Source: Lonepinella sp042468235 (lineage in GTDB: Bacteria > Pseudomonadota > Gammaproteobacteria > Enterobacterales > Pasteurellaceae). Taken from it: 64,000 nt of DNA. The translations under genes were made by a program, and so were the position numbers. The notes beneath the pieces were generated by a model. It saw only the letters and a list, made by a program, of their open reading frames with translations, was not told where the DNA came from and did not search any database. The stretch covers positions 1,736,001 through 1,800,000 of the forward strand of contig NZ_CP170386.1 of assembly GCF_042468235.1 (NCBI RefSeq). Direction: 5' to 3'. This document shows, in pieces, positions 35,174 through 43,927 of the stretch. Position 1 is the stretch's first letter. Every line of letters starts with the position of its first letter.

Positions 35174-36415
35174 ATGTTAGGTGTTATTGCAGACGACTTC
35201 ACTGGTGCGAGCGATATTGCCAGTTTCCTTGTGGAAAATGGGCTAACTGCGGTGCAAATGAACGGCGTTCCGAGTGAGCCATTGAACGCTCAGGTGGATG
35301 CCATTGTGATTAGCTTGAAATCACGTTCTAATCCAGTAGAACAAGCTATTGAGCAATCCTTGAAAGCGTTGCATTGGTTACAAGACAACGGTTGCAACCA
35401 ATTTTATTTCAAATATTGTTCCACTTTTGACAGCACCGCAAAAGGCAATATTGGCCCGGTGACCGATGCGTTATTAGCCGAATTAAAAGATGATTTCACC
35501 GTGATCACGCCAGCTTTGCCCGTGAATGGTCGCACGATTTTTAACGGCTACTTATTTGTAGGTGAGCAATTGTTAAGTGAATCGGGCATGAAAAATCACC
35601 CAATTACGCCGATGACGGATGCCAATTTAATGCGATTAATGGATGCTCAAGCCCAAGGCAAAACGGGTTTGGTGGCGTATGCTGATGTGATTAAAGGGGC
35701 GGACAGTGTGAAAGCACGCTTTGCTCAATTAAAAGCGGACGGTTATCGCTATGCCGTGGTGGATGCGGTGGATAATAGCCAGTTGGCAGTGCTAGCGGAA
35801 GCGGTGGCAGATTTTAAATTAGTAACGGGCGGTTCAGGTTTAGGGGCATATATGGCAGCCCGTTTAAGCGGTGGCAAACAAGGCACGAACGCTTTTGTGC
35901 CAACCCAAGGCAAAACCGTGATTTTCTCGGGATCTTGCTCCGTGATGACAAATACACAGGTGGCGTATTATAAAGCCAAAGCCCCAAGTTTTTATTTGGA
36001 TGTGAGCCAAGCCATTGGAAATCCAAACTATGTTGACGAATTAGCCCAATGGGTGTTGGCGAATTTAGACGGCAAACTTGCCCCATTGGTGTATGCCACG
36101 GTGGAAGCCACCCAGCTTAAACAAATTCAAAACCAATTTGGTGGCAACAAAGCCAGCCATGCTATTGAGCAAGTTTTCGCCAAGTTGGCAGAAAAACTCA
36201 AAGCCAATGGGGTAACCAATTTCATCACCGCTGGCGGTGAAACATCTAGCATTGTGGTGCAACAGCTTGGCTTTAGCGGTTTCCATATCGGTAAACAAAT
36301 CGCCCCTGGTGTACCTTGGTTGAAGGCGGTGGAAGAGCCAATTTATTTGGCGTTGAAATCAGGCAATTTTGGTAAAGAAAACTTTTTTGAATATGTACAA
36401 GGAATGATCTCATGA
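35174..36415 (+). CDS. otnK: 3-oxo-tetronate 4-kinase (DUF1537 family)
   Basis: 413 aa. Four-carbon acid-sugar kinase with the N-terminal signature GVIADDFTGASDIASFL, FYFKYCSTFDSTAKGNIGP, VTPALPVNGRTIFNGYL, and the C-terminal nucleotide domain (VTGGSGLGAYMA, VIFSGSCSVMTNTQ, FITAGGETSSIVVQ, IAPGVPW). Known OtnK phosphorylates 3-oxo-tetronate, the shared intermediate of L-threonate and D-erythronate breakdown. Overlaps otnC by ATGA. A second DUF1537 kinase (dtnK) lies at 61634. Confidence 0.93.
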   Translation: MLGVIADDFTGASDIASFLVENGLTAVQMNGVPSEPLNAQVDAIVISLKSRSNPVEQAIEQSLKALHWLQDNGCNQFYFKYCSTFDSTAKGNIGPVTDALLAELKDDFTVITPALPVNGRTIFNGYLFVGEQLLSESGMKNHPITPMTDANLMRLMDAQAQGKTGLVAYADVIKGADSVKARFAQLKADGYRYAVVDAVDNSQLAVLAEAVADFKLVTGGSGLGAYMAARLSGGKQGTNAFVPTQGKTVIFSGSCSVMTNTQVAYYKAKAPSFYLDVSQAIGNPNYVDELAQWVLANLDGKLAPLVYATVEATQLKQIQNQFGGNKASHAIEQVFAKLAEKLKANGVTNFITAGGETSSIVVQQLGFSGFHIGKQIAPGVPWLKAVEEPIYLALKSGNFGKENFFEYVQGMIS

Positions 36416-37044
36416 TGGAATTAGAACAAAAACAGCAGCTGGTTGAACTGGCAAAATCCTTTTATCAACGAGGGTATAGCGTAGGCGGTGCGGGTAATTT
36501 ATCGGTGCGGTTAGATGAAAATCGCATTTTAGTCACTCCAACAGGATCATCGCTCGGGCGTTTGGATACGGAACGGTTGTCCGTGGTGGATATGCAAGGC
36601 AATTGGATTTCGGGCGATAAACCATCCAAAGAATATGTATTTCATTTGGCATTGTATCAGCAAAATCCAAAATGTAACGCCATTGTGCATTTACATTCCA
36701 CTTATTTGACTGCACTTTCTTGCCTAGACGGTTTGGATCAATACAACGCCATTAAAGCGTTCACGCCTTACTATGTGATGCGTGTCGGTAAATTGCAAGT
36801 GATCCCTTACTATCGCCCAGGTTCACCCGAAATTGCTCGGGAATTAAGCGAGCGAGCTTTAACAGGCAAAGCCTTTTTACTTGCCAATCACGGCATTGTG
36901 GTCACAGGTTCTGATTTGCTTGATGCCGCCGACAACGCCGATGAGTTAGAAGAAACTGCAAAATTACAATTTATTTTGCAAGGACAAAATATTCGTTATC
37001 TCACAGATGACGAAGTGAAAGATTTGGAAAACAGGGGGAAATAA
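36412..37044 (+). CDS. otnC: 3-oxo-tetronate 4-phosphate decarboxylase
   Basis: 210-aa class II aldolase/adducin-family enzyme turning 3-oxo-tetronate 4-phosphate into dihydroxyacetone phosphate and CO2. Metal ligands: HLHSTYLTALS (two His) and ANHGIVVTG (third His). GGAGNLSVRL and ILVTPTGSSLGRL form the phosphate-binding part. A second ATG at 36415 is possible. Translationally coupled to otnK (ATGA overlap) and 2 bases from otnI. Confidence 0.92.
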   Translation: MMELEQKQQLVELAKSFYQRGYSVGGAGNLSVRLDENRILVTPTGSSLGRLDTERLSVVDMQGNWISGDKPSKEYVFHLALYQQNPKCNAIVHLHSTYLTALSCLDGLDQYNAIKAFTPYYVMRVGKLQVIPYYRPGSPEIARELSERALTGKAFLLANHGIVVTGSDLLDAADNADELEETAKLQFILQGQNIRYLTDDEVKDLENRGK

Positions 37045-37046
37045 TT

Positions 37047-37826
37047 ATGCCTAAATTTGCAGCCAACTTAACCATGATGTTTAATGAAGTTCCATTCTTA
37101 GATCGCTTTGAAGCAGCCGCCAAGGCAGGTTTTAAATATATCGAATATCTTTGGCCTTATGACTATCCAGCCACTGAATTAAAAGCGAAATTAGATCAAT
37201 ACGGTTTAAAACAAGTCTTGTTTAATACCAGTGCAGGTGATGTAGCGAAAGGTGAATGGGGCGTTGCAGCGATCCCTGGGCGTGAAGTTGATGCTCACCG
37301 AGATATTGATCAAGCCCTTGAATATGCCATTGCGTTAGAATGCCCAACAGTGCATATTATGGCAGCCGTTGTACCAGAAGGGGCAGATCGCAGTGCTTAT
37401 GAAAATACCTTTGTGGAAAATGTTCGTTACGCTTCTGAGAAATTCAAACCGCACGGCATTAATATTTGTCTTGAAGCCTTAAGCCCAGAAGTAAAACCTA
37501 ATTATCTGCTCAAAAGCCAATTTGACACCTTAGCCATTGTGGAAAAAGTCGATCTTGATAATGTCTTTGTGCAACTGGATTATTTCCACGCTCAAAATGT
37601 GGATGGCAATTTAGCTCGCTTAACCGATAAGCTCAACGGTAAATTCTCCCACGTTCAAATTGCTTCCGTGCCAGATCGTCATGAACCTGATGAAGGGGAA
37701 ATCAACTATCAATATATTTTCGACAAGCTCGATGAAATTGGTTATGACGGCTATGTGGGTTGTGAGTATAAACCACGAGGCGACACCGTGGCGGGATTGG
37801 GTTGGTTTGAGAAGTATAAAAACTAG
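37047..37826 (+). CDS. otnI: 2-oxo-tetronate isomerase
   Basis: 259-aa TIM-barrel isomerase of the hydroxypyruvate isomerase (Hyi) type, converting 2-oxo-tetronate to 3-oxo-tetronate before OtnK. Begins MPKFAANLTMMFNEVPFLDR; ICLEALSP carries one catalytic Glu, VQLDYFHAQNVDGNLA the metal site, and GCEYKPRGDTVAGLGWF the second Glu. Its operon partners, rather than sequence alone, support OtnI over Hyi. Confidence 0.9.
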   Translation: MPKFAANLTMMFNEVPFLDRFEAAAKAGFKYIEYLWPYDYPATELKAKLDQYGLKQVLFNTSAGDVAKGEWGVAAIPGREVDAHRDIDQALEYAIALECPTVHIMAAVVPEGADRSAYENTFVENVRYASEKFKPHGINICLEALSPEVKPNYLLKSQFDTLAIVEKVDLDNVFVQLDYFHAQNVDGNLARLTDKLNGKFSHVQIASVPDRHEPDEGEINYQYIFDKLDEIGYDGYVGCEYKPRGDTVAGLGWFEKYKN

Positions 37827-37863
37827 CTAAAAAACACCGCACTTTTATCCAAATTTAACAATA

Positions 37864-37893
37864 CCTGTCGCCCTAAGCCATTGGGGTGATAGG
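37864..37893 (+). terminator. Hairpin (partial terminator) between otnI and the first GntP permease
   Basis: CCTGTCGCCC and GGGTGATAGG pair with two G-U wobbles, then GGTTGTTTT. Just upstream is a lone uptake 9-mer (ACCGCACTT, 37836-37844). It would attenuate rather than stop transcription into the permease gene. Confidence 0.5.
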
Positions 37894-37942
37894 GGTTGTT
37901 TTGCCTAAAATTTTGTGGCTTAACATAAAAAGGAAAATCTTT

Positions 37943-39295
37943 ATGTCAAACGAAGTTCTTATTTTAATTGGTATTTCCAGTGTTTTTGCTTTGTTATTTA
38001 TTATGATTAAAGGCAAAGTTCACCCGTTTCTGGCGTTAGGTATTGTGAGCATTGCAGTAGCATTAAGTACAGGCATTCCCATGGGTGATGTTATCCCAAC
38101 CTTAGTGAAAGGGATGGGTGGCACACTAGGTAGCGTAGCGTTGATTGTCGGTCTGGGGGCGATGCTCGGTAAAATTATTGAAAAATCCAATGGGGCTGAT
38201 GTATTAGCTGGTTGGCTATTAGATAAATTTGGTGAGAAAAATGCCCCCTTTGCTTTAGGTGCCACAGGTTTTATTTTTGGTATCCCTGTGTTTGTGGATG
38301 TAGGTTTCCTAGTGTTATTACCGATAATTTTTAGTGTCGCACGCCGAATCGGTGGCAATATGCTCACTTATGCGTTACCAATTGGTTTATCCATGTTAAT
38401 GGTTCATGTGGTACTTCCACCACATCCGGGGATTGTCGCTGGTTCACAATTATTAAACGCAGATATTGGCTTAGTATTAGGTATCGGTTTAGCCGTTGCG
38501 TTACCCACATTTTTAGTCGGTCAAGTGTTTATTCCATTTTTCACCAAACGTCATTTTGTCGAAATTCCAACATCTACTGATTTATTGCAATATCAAAAGC
38601 AATTATCTCAAAATGCGAGTGGTTTACCAAAATTTGCAACGGTTTTATCCATGATTGCCTTTCCTTTAGTATTAATTATGTTGGGGACAATCACTGCGAC
38701 GACGTTACCAAAAGAAAATATCATTCGCCAAATCTTTAGCATGGTCGGTAGTTCACCTTTTGCATTATTGTTAGCGGTATGTCTGTCTTCTTATGTATTA
38801 GGTTTCCGCCGTGGTTGGAATAAAGAAAAAGTGGAAGAAATTTTAAATTCTGCTTTAGCTCCAATTGCTGGAATTATTTTAATCACAGGGGCCGGCGGTA
38901 TGTTCGGTAAGGTATTAGATGCGAGTGGCGTAGGCAAAGCACTTTCCGATGTATTATCCAGTACTGGATTACATGTTCTCGCTCTGGGTTTTATTTTATC
39001 TGCCCTATTACGTGCAGCTCAAGGCTCTGCCACGGTCGCAACAATTACGACCACGACTATCCTTGCTCCAATGATTACATCCGCAGGTTATGACGGTATT
39101 CATATTGCCTTAATTACTTCCGCCGTTGGTGCAGGCTCAATGACCTTATCTCACGTCAATGACAGCCTATTCTGGGTATGGACAAAATTCTTTGGTATTT
39201 CAGTTTCCCAAGGCTTAAAAACATGGAGCATACTCACCACTATTTATGGCTGTATTGCTTTTGGGCTAGTAAGTTTGATTTGGGTGGTTATTTAA
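37943..39295 (+). CDS. GntP-family permease, probably four-carbon acid-sugar uptake (YgbN-like)
   Basis: 450-aa inner-membrane transporter with about 12-14 hydrophobic segments. GntP landmarks: IMIKGKVHPFLALGIVS, GMGGTLGSVALIVGLGAMLGK, VFVDVGFLVLLPIIF, VHVVLPPHPGIVAGSQLL, LRAAQGSATVATITT, SHVNDSLFWVW. The frame extends to 37886, but the ATG at 37943 has AAGGAAA upstream and begins MSNEVLILIG. E. coli ygbN is in the same position relative to ygbJKLM, so threonate is the likely substrate. Confidence 0.88.
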   Translation: MSNEVLILIGISSVFALLFIMIKGKVHPFLALGIVSIAVALSTGIPMGDVIPTLVKGMGGTLGSVALIVGLGAMLGKIIEKSNGADVLAGWLLDKFGEKNAPFALGATGFIFGIPVFVDVGFLVLLPIIFSVARRIGGNMLTYALPIGLSMLMVHVVLPPHPGIVAGSQLLNADIGLVLGIGLAVALPTFLVGQVFIPFFTKRHFVEIPTSTDLLQYQKQLSQNASGLPKFATVLSMIAFPLVLIMLGTITATTLPKENIIRQIFSMVGSSPFALLLAVCLSSYVLGFRRGWNKEKVEEILNSALAPIAGIILITGAGGMFGKVLDASGVGKALSDVLSSTGLHVLALGFILSALLRAAQGSATVATITTTTILAPMITSAGYDGIHIALITSAVGAGSMTLSHVNDSLFWVWTKFFGISVSQGLKTWSILTTIYGCIAFGLVSLIWVVI

Positions 39296-39306
39296 TAATA
39301 TGTTAA

Positions 39307-39341
39307 GTGAGCTATCTGATTAGAGTAGCTCACCTTTTTCT
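39307..39341 (+). terminator. Terminator after the first GntP permease
   Basis: GTGAGCTA / TAGCTCAC around an 11-base loop, then CTTTTTC. It separates the ltnD-otn-permease unit from the esterase-denD unit. Confidence 0.75.
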
Positions 39342-39362
39342 TTTCTATATTAGGAGTAATTT

Positions 39363-40715
39363 ATGTTAAAAAATAGCAAATTTCTTTTTCCTTTATTACT
39401 TTTATCCACAAGCATTTACGCCTCCCCCGATCAACCACAACCACCTAGTAAATCAATACAGACTTTACTACTTGCTGAGATCACCGCTCAAGGGCAGAAA
39501 GTAAATGGGGTAGCGTTAGAATATGAAGATAATATTTTATCGGGCAATGACTTACGCAAAACCTATCAAATTTACACCGCAGTTGATAGCCAAGAAAAAC
39601 AAGCTCGCACCATTTTACGGGCTTATGTGAATGATCGTCCTGAACTCACCGCTCACCCCCACGCAGGGAAGTTTGTAGTCATTGAGCTAGATGAGCAAGA
39701 CCGCAATGCGGATCTTTATACGCTCAAAACAGAAAATGATAAGCCGATGTCGTTTCGGGCGAAAGATGACAGTGGCAAGATTGTACTGGTTGAGAAAAAA
39801 CAAGCGACCAAAGTGCCTGTATATTATGGCGACCGCCTGACCTATTATATTGAGCAAACGGGTTTCCTAAAATTAACCAATGGCAAGACCCTTGAGCATA
39901 CTCAAATCCAACAAACTGCGGTGAAAAGTCGGGTTAAAACGCCGTTCCTTGATCAGTTTGTGGCAAAACAGGTGACGGGGAAAAATCCTGATAATCAATT
40001 GGCTTATCAATTGTATGTACCTGAAATGGAAGCCAATAAAAAATATCCGTTGACGATTTTCTTACATGGTTCAGGGCAAGTGGGAACGGATAATCTCGCT
40101 CATTTACTTTCCAGCCTTGGGGCAATTGCCACCCTACCTTACGAACAAGGTTTTGTTCTCGCTCCCCAATATAGCACGGTGTTTGATCCCTTTGATGATG
40201 TCAACAAAGGGCAAAAAGGCGGTATTCACTGGCAAACTGACAACCGCATCAATTTGTTATTAAACATGATTGATGACACCGTGAAAAATAACCCCACCAT
40301 TGATCCAAATCGCATTTACTGCACGGGGCTTTCTCGTGGTGCGGAAGGTTGTTTAAATCTGTTGTTAAAAAGACCGCGGTTTTTTGCGGCGGCTTTACTT
40401 GCCAGCGGTCGTGAAGCCCACACCGTTGAATGGATAGATGGTAATGCCAGCAAAGAAAATTTAGCAGCCATTAAAGATGTGCCAATGTGGTTTTTCCATA
40501 GTAAAGAAGACAAAATTTCCCCCGTGCAAGGATCTCGAATTAACGTTCAATTGTTAACCGAACTTGGTGCGAAACACACCAACTATACCGAATTTACCAC
40601 CGAACAAGTGGGCGATAACGGTATTTTAAACAACAATCCACACAATACTTGGGATGCGGTGTTTAGCAGCCCTGAAGTGATACGTTGGTTGTTAAGTCAA
40701 TATAAAACACCTTAA
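39363..40715 (+). CDS. Secreted alpha/beta-hydrolase (PHB-depolymerase/peptidase S9-like esterase)
   Basis: 450 aa with a signal peptide (LKNSKFLFPLLLLSTSIYAS). A beta-rich N-terminal domain (to about 190) is followed by an alpha/beta-hydrolase: oxyanion region YPLTIFLHGSGQVG, nucleophile elbow YCTGLSRGAEGC (GLSRG, a GxSxG motif with Ser), Asp region VPMWFFHSKEDKISPVQGS, and a late His (NNPHNTWDAVF). Substrate unknown. Its place, 15 bases before denD, suggests it frees an acid sugar from an ester or lactone in the periplasm; this is inference. Confidence 0.75.
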   Translation: MLKNSKFLFPLLLLSTSIYASPDQPQPPSKSIQTLLLAEITAQGQKVNGVALEYEDNILSGNDLRKTYQIYTAVDSQEKQARTILRAYVNDRPELTAHPHAGKFVVIELDEQDRNADLYTLKTENDKPMSFRAKDDSGKIVLVEKKQATKVPVYYGDRLTYYIEQTGFLKLTNGKTLEHTQIQQTAVKSRVKTPFLDQFVAKQVTGKNPDNQLAYQLYVPEMEANKKYPLTIFLHGSGQVGTDNLAHLLSSLGAIATLPYEQGFVLAPQYSTVFDPFDDVNKGQKGGIHWQTDNRINLLLNMIDDTVKNNPTIDPNRIYCTGLSRGAEGCLNLLLKRPRFFAAALLASGREAHTVEWIDGNASKENLAAIKDVPMWFFHSKEDKISPVQGSRINVQLLTELGAKHTNYTEFTTEQVGDNGILNNNPHNTWDAVFSSPEVIRWLLSQYKTP

Positions 40716-40729
40716 TACAGGAGTTTGTT

Positions 40730-41689
40730 ATGCAAATTATTATTACGGGTGGACAAGGTTTTTTAGGGCAACGGCTTGCCAAAACCCTTTTAAATCAGTC
40801 CCAACTGAATATCTCAGAATTAGTGTTAATTGATGTGATTCAACCCACTGCACCCAACAATGATCCCCACAATGATACGAGAGTTCGTTGTTTGCAAATG
40901 GATTTACGCGATCCTGTTGGGCTGGAAAAAATCATCACGCCACAAACCACCGCCATTTTTCATTTAGCCGCCATTGTGAGTAGCCATGCAGAACAAGATC
41001 CTGATTTAGGTTATGAAATCAATTTCTTGGCCACAAGAAATCTGCTTGAAGTTTGTCGGCAAAATAATCCGAAAGTGCGGTTTATTTTCTCCAGTTCCTT
41101 GGCAGTGTTTGGTGGAACATTGCCTGAAATTATTTCCAATGACACGGCGGTCACGCCACAGTCTACCTATGGCACACAAAAAGCCATGTGCGAATTACTG
41201 ATTAATGATTACAGTCGAAAAGGTTTTGTGGATGGTATTGTGGTACGTTTACCCACTATTTGTATTCGCCTAGGGAAACCAAATAAAGCGGCATCGTCTT
41301 TTGTGAGTAGCATTATGCGTGAACCTTTGCATGGCGAAAATGCCATTTGCCCAGTATCCGAAGACTTGCGTTTATGGCTTTCTAGCCCCAATACCGTGAT
41401 TAACAATTTTATTCATGCTCTCCAACTTCCGCCATTACCGCCTCGAGATTGGCATGTGATTAATTTACCTGGTTTTAGTGTCAGCGTAAAACAAATGTTG
41501 GCAGATTTAGCGGAAGTGAAAGGACATCAAATCTTGCAACATATCCAATTTGAGTTTGATGAAAATATCAACAATATTGTGGCAAGTTGGCCACCGGAAA
41601 TTAACAATACCACCGCCTTAAAACTCGGTTTTAACGCAGATGTTAATTTCCAAACGGTTATTCAACAATTTATTCGTGACGACATATAG
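40730..41689 (+). CDS. denD: D-erythronate dehydrogenase
   Basis: 319-aa extended short-chain dehydrogenase. NAD site IIITGGQGFLGQRLA, IFHLAAIVSSHAEQDPDLGY, catalytic Ser/Tyr/Lys in FSSSLAVFGG and STYGTQKAMCE (YxxxK). DenD oxidises D-erythronate to its 2-oxo acid, which enters the OtnI-OtnK-OtnC steps encoded just upstream. The same gene lies beside otn genes in Haemophilus influenzae. Nine bases before the second GntP permease. Confidence 0.88.
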   Translation: MQIIITGGQGFLGQRLAKTLLNQSQLNISELVLIDVIQPTAPNNDPHNDTRVRCLQMDLRDPVGLEKIITPQTTAIFHLAAIVSSHAEQDPDLGYEINFLATRNLLEVCRQNNPKVRFIFSSSLAVFGGTLPEIISNDTAVTPQSTYGTQKAMCELLINDYSRKGFVDGIVVRLPTICIRLGKPNKAASSFVSSIMREPLHGENAICPVSEDLRLWLSSPNTVINNFIHALQLPPLPPRDWHVINLPGFSVSVKQMLADLAEVKGHQILQHIQFEFDENINNIVASWPPEINNTTALKLGFNADVNFQTVIQQFIRDDI

Positions 41690-41698
41690 GAGTTAGCT

Positions 41699-43165
41699 AT
41701 GTTTGGATTACCTATTCCCATTATTGGATTAATTATTGCGGTATTTGTGTTAGTTATTTTGGTGTTAAGAACCCGAGTGCATGCCTTTATTGCCATGTTG
41801 ATTGCTTCTGCCATTGCTGGTTTAGTCGGTGGCATGTCGGTCAACCAAACCCTTGGGGCAATTTCCACGGGCTTTGGTGGTACATTAGGCGGTATCGGGA
41901 TTGTGATTGGTCTTGGTGTCATGATGGGGAGCATTTTGGAAGTGTCAGGTGCTGCCGAGAAAATGGCATATAGCTTTATTAAATTTTTAGGCAAGAAAAA
42001 AGAAGAATGGGCGTTAGCCATTACGGGTTACATTGTCAGTATTCCGATTTTCGTGGATAGTGCCTTTGTGATTCTTTACCCCGTGGCTAAAGCTTTGGCG
42101 AAAAACGGCAAACGTTCCTTATTAACCTTAGGCGTAGCATTAGCAGGTGGCTTGGTCGTGACACATCATACCGTGCCACCAACACCTGGTCCGTTAGGTG
42201 TAGCAGGGATTTTTGGTGTAGATATTGGCACCATGTTATTAGCGGGTGTGGTGTTAGCCATTTTACCTGTAGTGGGGATTGTATTTTATGCCAAATGGTT
42301 AGATAAAAAATATCCCACCTTTAACCAAGAAGTCTTCACCCAAGAAGAGCTTAAACAAAAATACGATGATTACATTGCCAGCCGTGAGCAAAAACAGCTA
42401 CCAAGTTTAACGTTATCTTTAATGCCGATTGTGCTACCCATTGGATTAATTTTCATTAAAGCCATGTTTGATTTGGTGGTGAAAAGCAACGCAGAGCTTG
42501 GTGAAACGGCGATTTATCAATGTATTGCTTTTATTGGACACCCAATGATTGCCTTGGCGATTAGTGTGTTAGTTTCAGTTTATACGTTGTTACCAAAAAC
42601 AGACAAAGAAACCACAGCGGTTTACCTTGAAGAAGGGGTAAAAACCGCAGGGATTATCTTGCTTGTGACGGGAGCAGGCGGTGCATTAGGGGCAGTATTG
42701 CGTGACAGTGGTGCAGGCAAACAATTAGCAGAACAAATTGCCACCTTGCCAATTTCACCAATTTTAATTCCTTTTATTGTGTCAACCTTAGTTCGCTTTA
42801 TTCAAGGCTCAGGCACGGTGGCGATGATTACAGCCGCCTCCATTTCTGCCCCAATTTTGGCACAAATCCCTGGGGTAAATATGTTACTCGCTGCTCAAGC
42901 CGCCACCATGGGTTCACTGTTTTTCGGTTATTTTAACGACAGTTTATTCTGGGTGGTGAATCGCATGATGGGTATTAGCGATGTGAAAAAACAAATGATC
43001 GTTTGGTCTATTCCTACCACGATAGCTTGGGCAATTGGCGGCAGTTTAGTGATTATTGCCAATCTGATTTGGGGTAATGACGGATCGGTCTTTGATCTGA
43101 TTTTCCCGATTGCGGTGTTGCTCGCTATCTTGTTTTATGTCAACCGACAAAATAAAACCCTTTAA
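41699..43165 (+). CDS. GntP-family permease, second copy
   Basis: 488 aa, about 12 hydrophobic segments. Same family motifs as the permease at 37943: FGGTLGGIGIVIGLGVMMGSILE, IPIFVDSAFVILYPVAKAL, VTHHTVPPTPGPLGVAG, VRFIQGSGTVAMITAA, GYFNDSLFWVVNRMMG. The two are clearly diverged, so they are probably specialised; the link to denD suggests D-erythronate for this one. It has a longer central loop (residues about 200-235, charged) than the first. Confidence 0.85.
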   Translation: MFGLPIPIIGLIIAVFVLVILVLRTRVHAFIAMLIASAIAGLVGGMSVNQTLGAISTGFGGTLGGIGIVIGLGVMMGSILEVSGAAEKMAYSFIKFLGKKKEEWALAITGYIVSIPIFVDSAFVILYPVAKALAKNGKRSLLTLGVALAGGLVVTHHTVPPTPGPLGVAGIFGVDIGTMLLAGVVLAILPVVGIVFYAKWLDKKYPTFNQEVFTQEELKQKYDDYIASREQKQLPSLTLSLMPIVLPIGLIFIKAMFDLVVKSNAELGETAIYQCIAFIGHPMIALAISVLVSVYTLLPKTDKETTAVYLEEGVKTAGIILLVTGAGGALGAVLRDSGAGKQLAEQIATLPISPILIPFIVSTLVRFIQGSGTVAMITAASISAPILAQIPGVNMLLAAQAATMGSLFFGYFNDSLFWVVNRMMGISDVKKQMIVWSIPTTIAWAIGGSLVIIANLIWGNDGSVFDLIFPIAVLLAILFYVNRQNKTL

Positions 43166-43179
43166 TCGATAGGAGAAAA

Positions 43180-43869
43180 ATGATGTTTATGTATCTCTCT
43201 CACCCCTTAGATCCAAAAGATTTAGCTTGGCCTGGTGAACCTAGTGTAGAAGTGAATCGTTGTACTGATGTCAGCGAAGATTGCCCGTTTAGTAGTTTTC
43301 TCACCAAGTTACCCAACCATTGTGGTACACATATGGATGCACCCCGTCATTTCGTCAAAAATGGGTTGAGTATCAATGAATTGCCATTGGAGTATTTCTG
43401 CCACAAAAACGTGGCATTACTGGAAATACCCAAAGGGGAAGCAGAAGGCATTACCAAAGAAGATCTTGAACCCTATGCAGAGATTCTCTCTCAAGTGTCC
43501 TTTGCATTTTTACGCACAGGGTTTGAACAATATCGAGAAAGTAATCCGCTCATTTATCAACATGAATGTCCGTATATTTCAACAGGTGCAGGGCAATATC
43601 TGTCTGATAATTTTAGCAATTTAAAAGGTGTCGGCATTGATTTTCTCGCCTTAGGATCGCCGTCAAAACGTGTACCTGATGCGGAAAATCCGAAAAATTG
43701 CCATCGTGCGATTTTAGGCTATTACACAGGGCATTTCACCACAGTCATTGAAGATATGCACTTGGCTGAACTGCCTAAAAATGCCAACATCAAGCAATTT
43801 TTCAATGCCCCTTGGCGAATTGCAGGGTTAGATTCAAGTCAAGTGACTTGTATTGTTGAACTTGAATAG
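43180..43869 (+). CDS. Cyclase family protein (kynurenine-formamidase-like metal hydrolase)
   Basis: 229 aa of the cyclase/KynB family (PF04199 type). Metal motif HCGTHMDAPRHFVKNG (HxGTHxDxPxH pattern), later GVGIDFLALGSP and HRAILGYYTG. Family members hydrolyse amides, lactones or isatin-like rings at a metal pair. The start has AGGAG directly upstream, with ATG ATG. It follows the second GntP permease by 14 bases. The most economical guess is a lactonase for erythrono- or threonolactone; not proven. Confidence 0.8.
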   Translation: MMFMYLSHPLDPKDLAWPGEPSVEVNRCTDVSEDCPFSSFLTKLPNHCGTHMDAPRHFVKNGLSINELPLEYFCHKNVALLEIPKGEAEGITKEDLEPYAEILSQVSFAFLRTGFEQYRESNPLIYQHECPYISTGAGQYLSDNFSNLKGVGIDFLALGSPSKRVPDAENPKNCHRAILGYYTGHFTTVIEDMHLAELPKNANIKQFFNAPWRIAGLDSSQVTCIVELE

Positions 43870-43876
43870 TCTGTAT

Positions 43877-43913
43877 TTTAGTGGGGAAAATAGCGTAATT
43901 TTTCCTCACTAAA
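43877..43913 (+). terminator. Hairpin after the cyclase-family gene
   Basis: TTTAGTG and CACTAAA with inner GGAAAA/TTTTCC pairing across a short loop. The T-run is poor, so it may only weaken transcription into the next gene. Confidence 0.5.
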
Positions 43914-43927
43914 TTTAAGGATACTTT

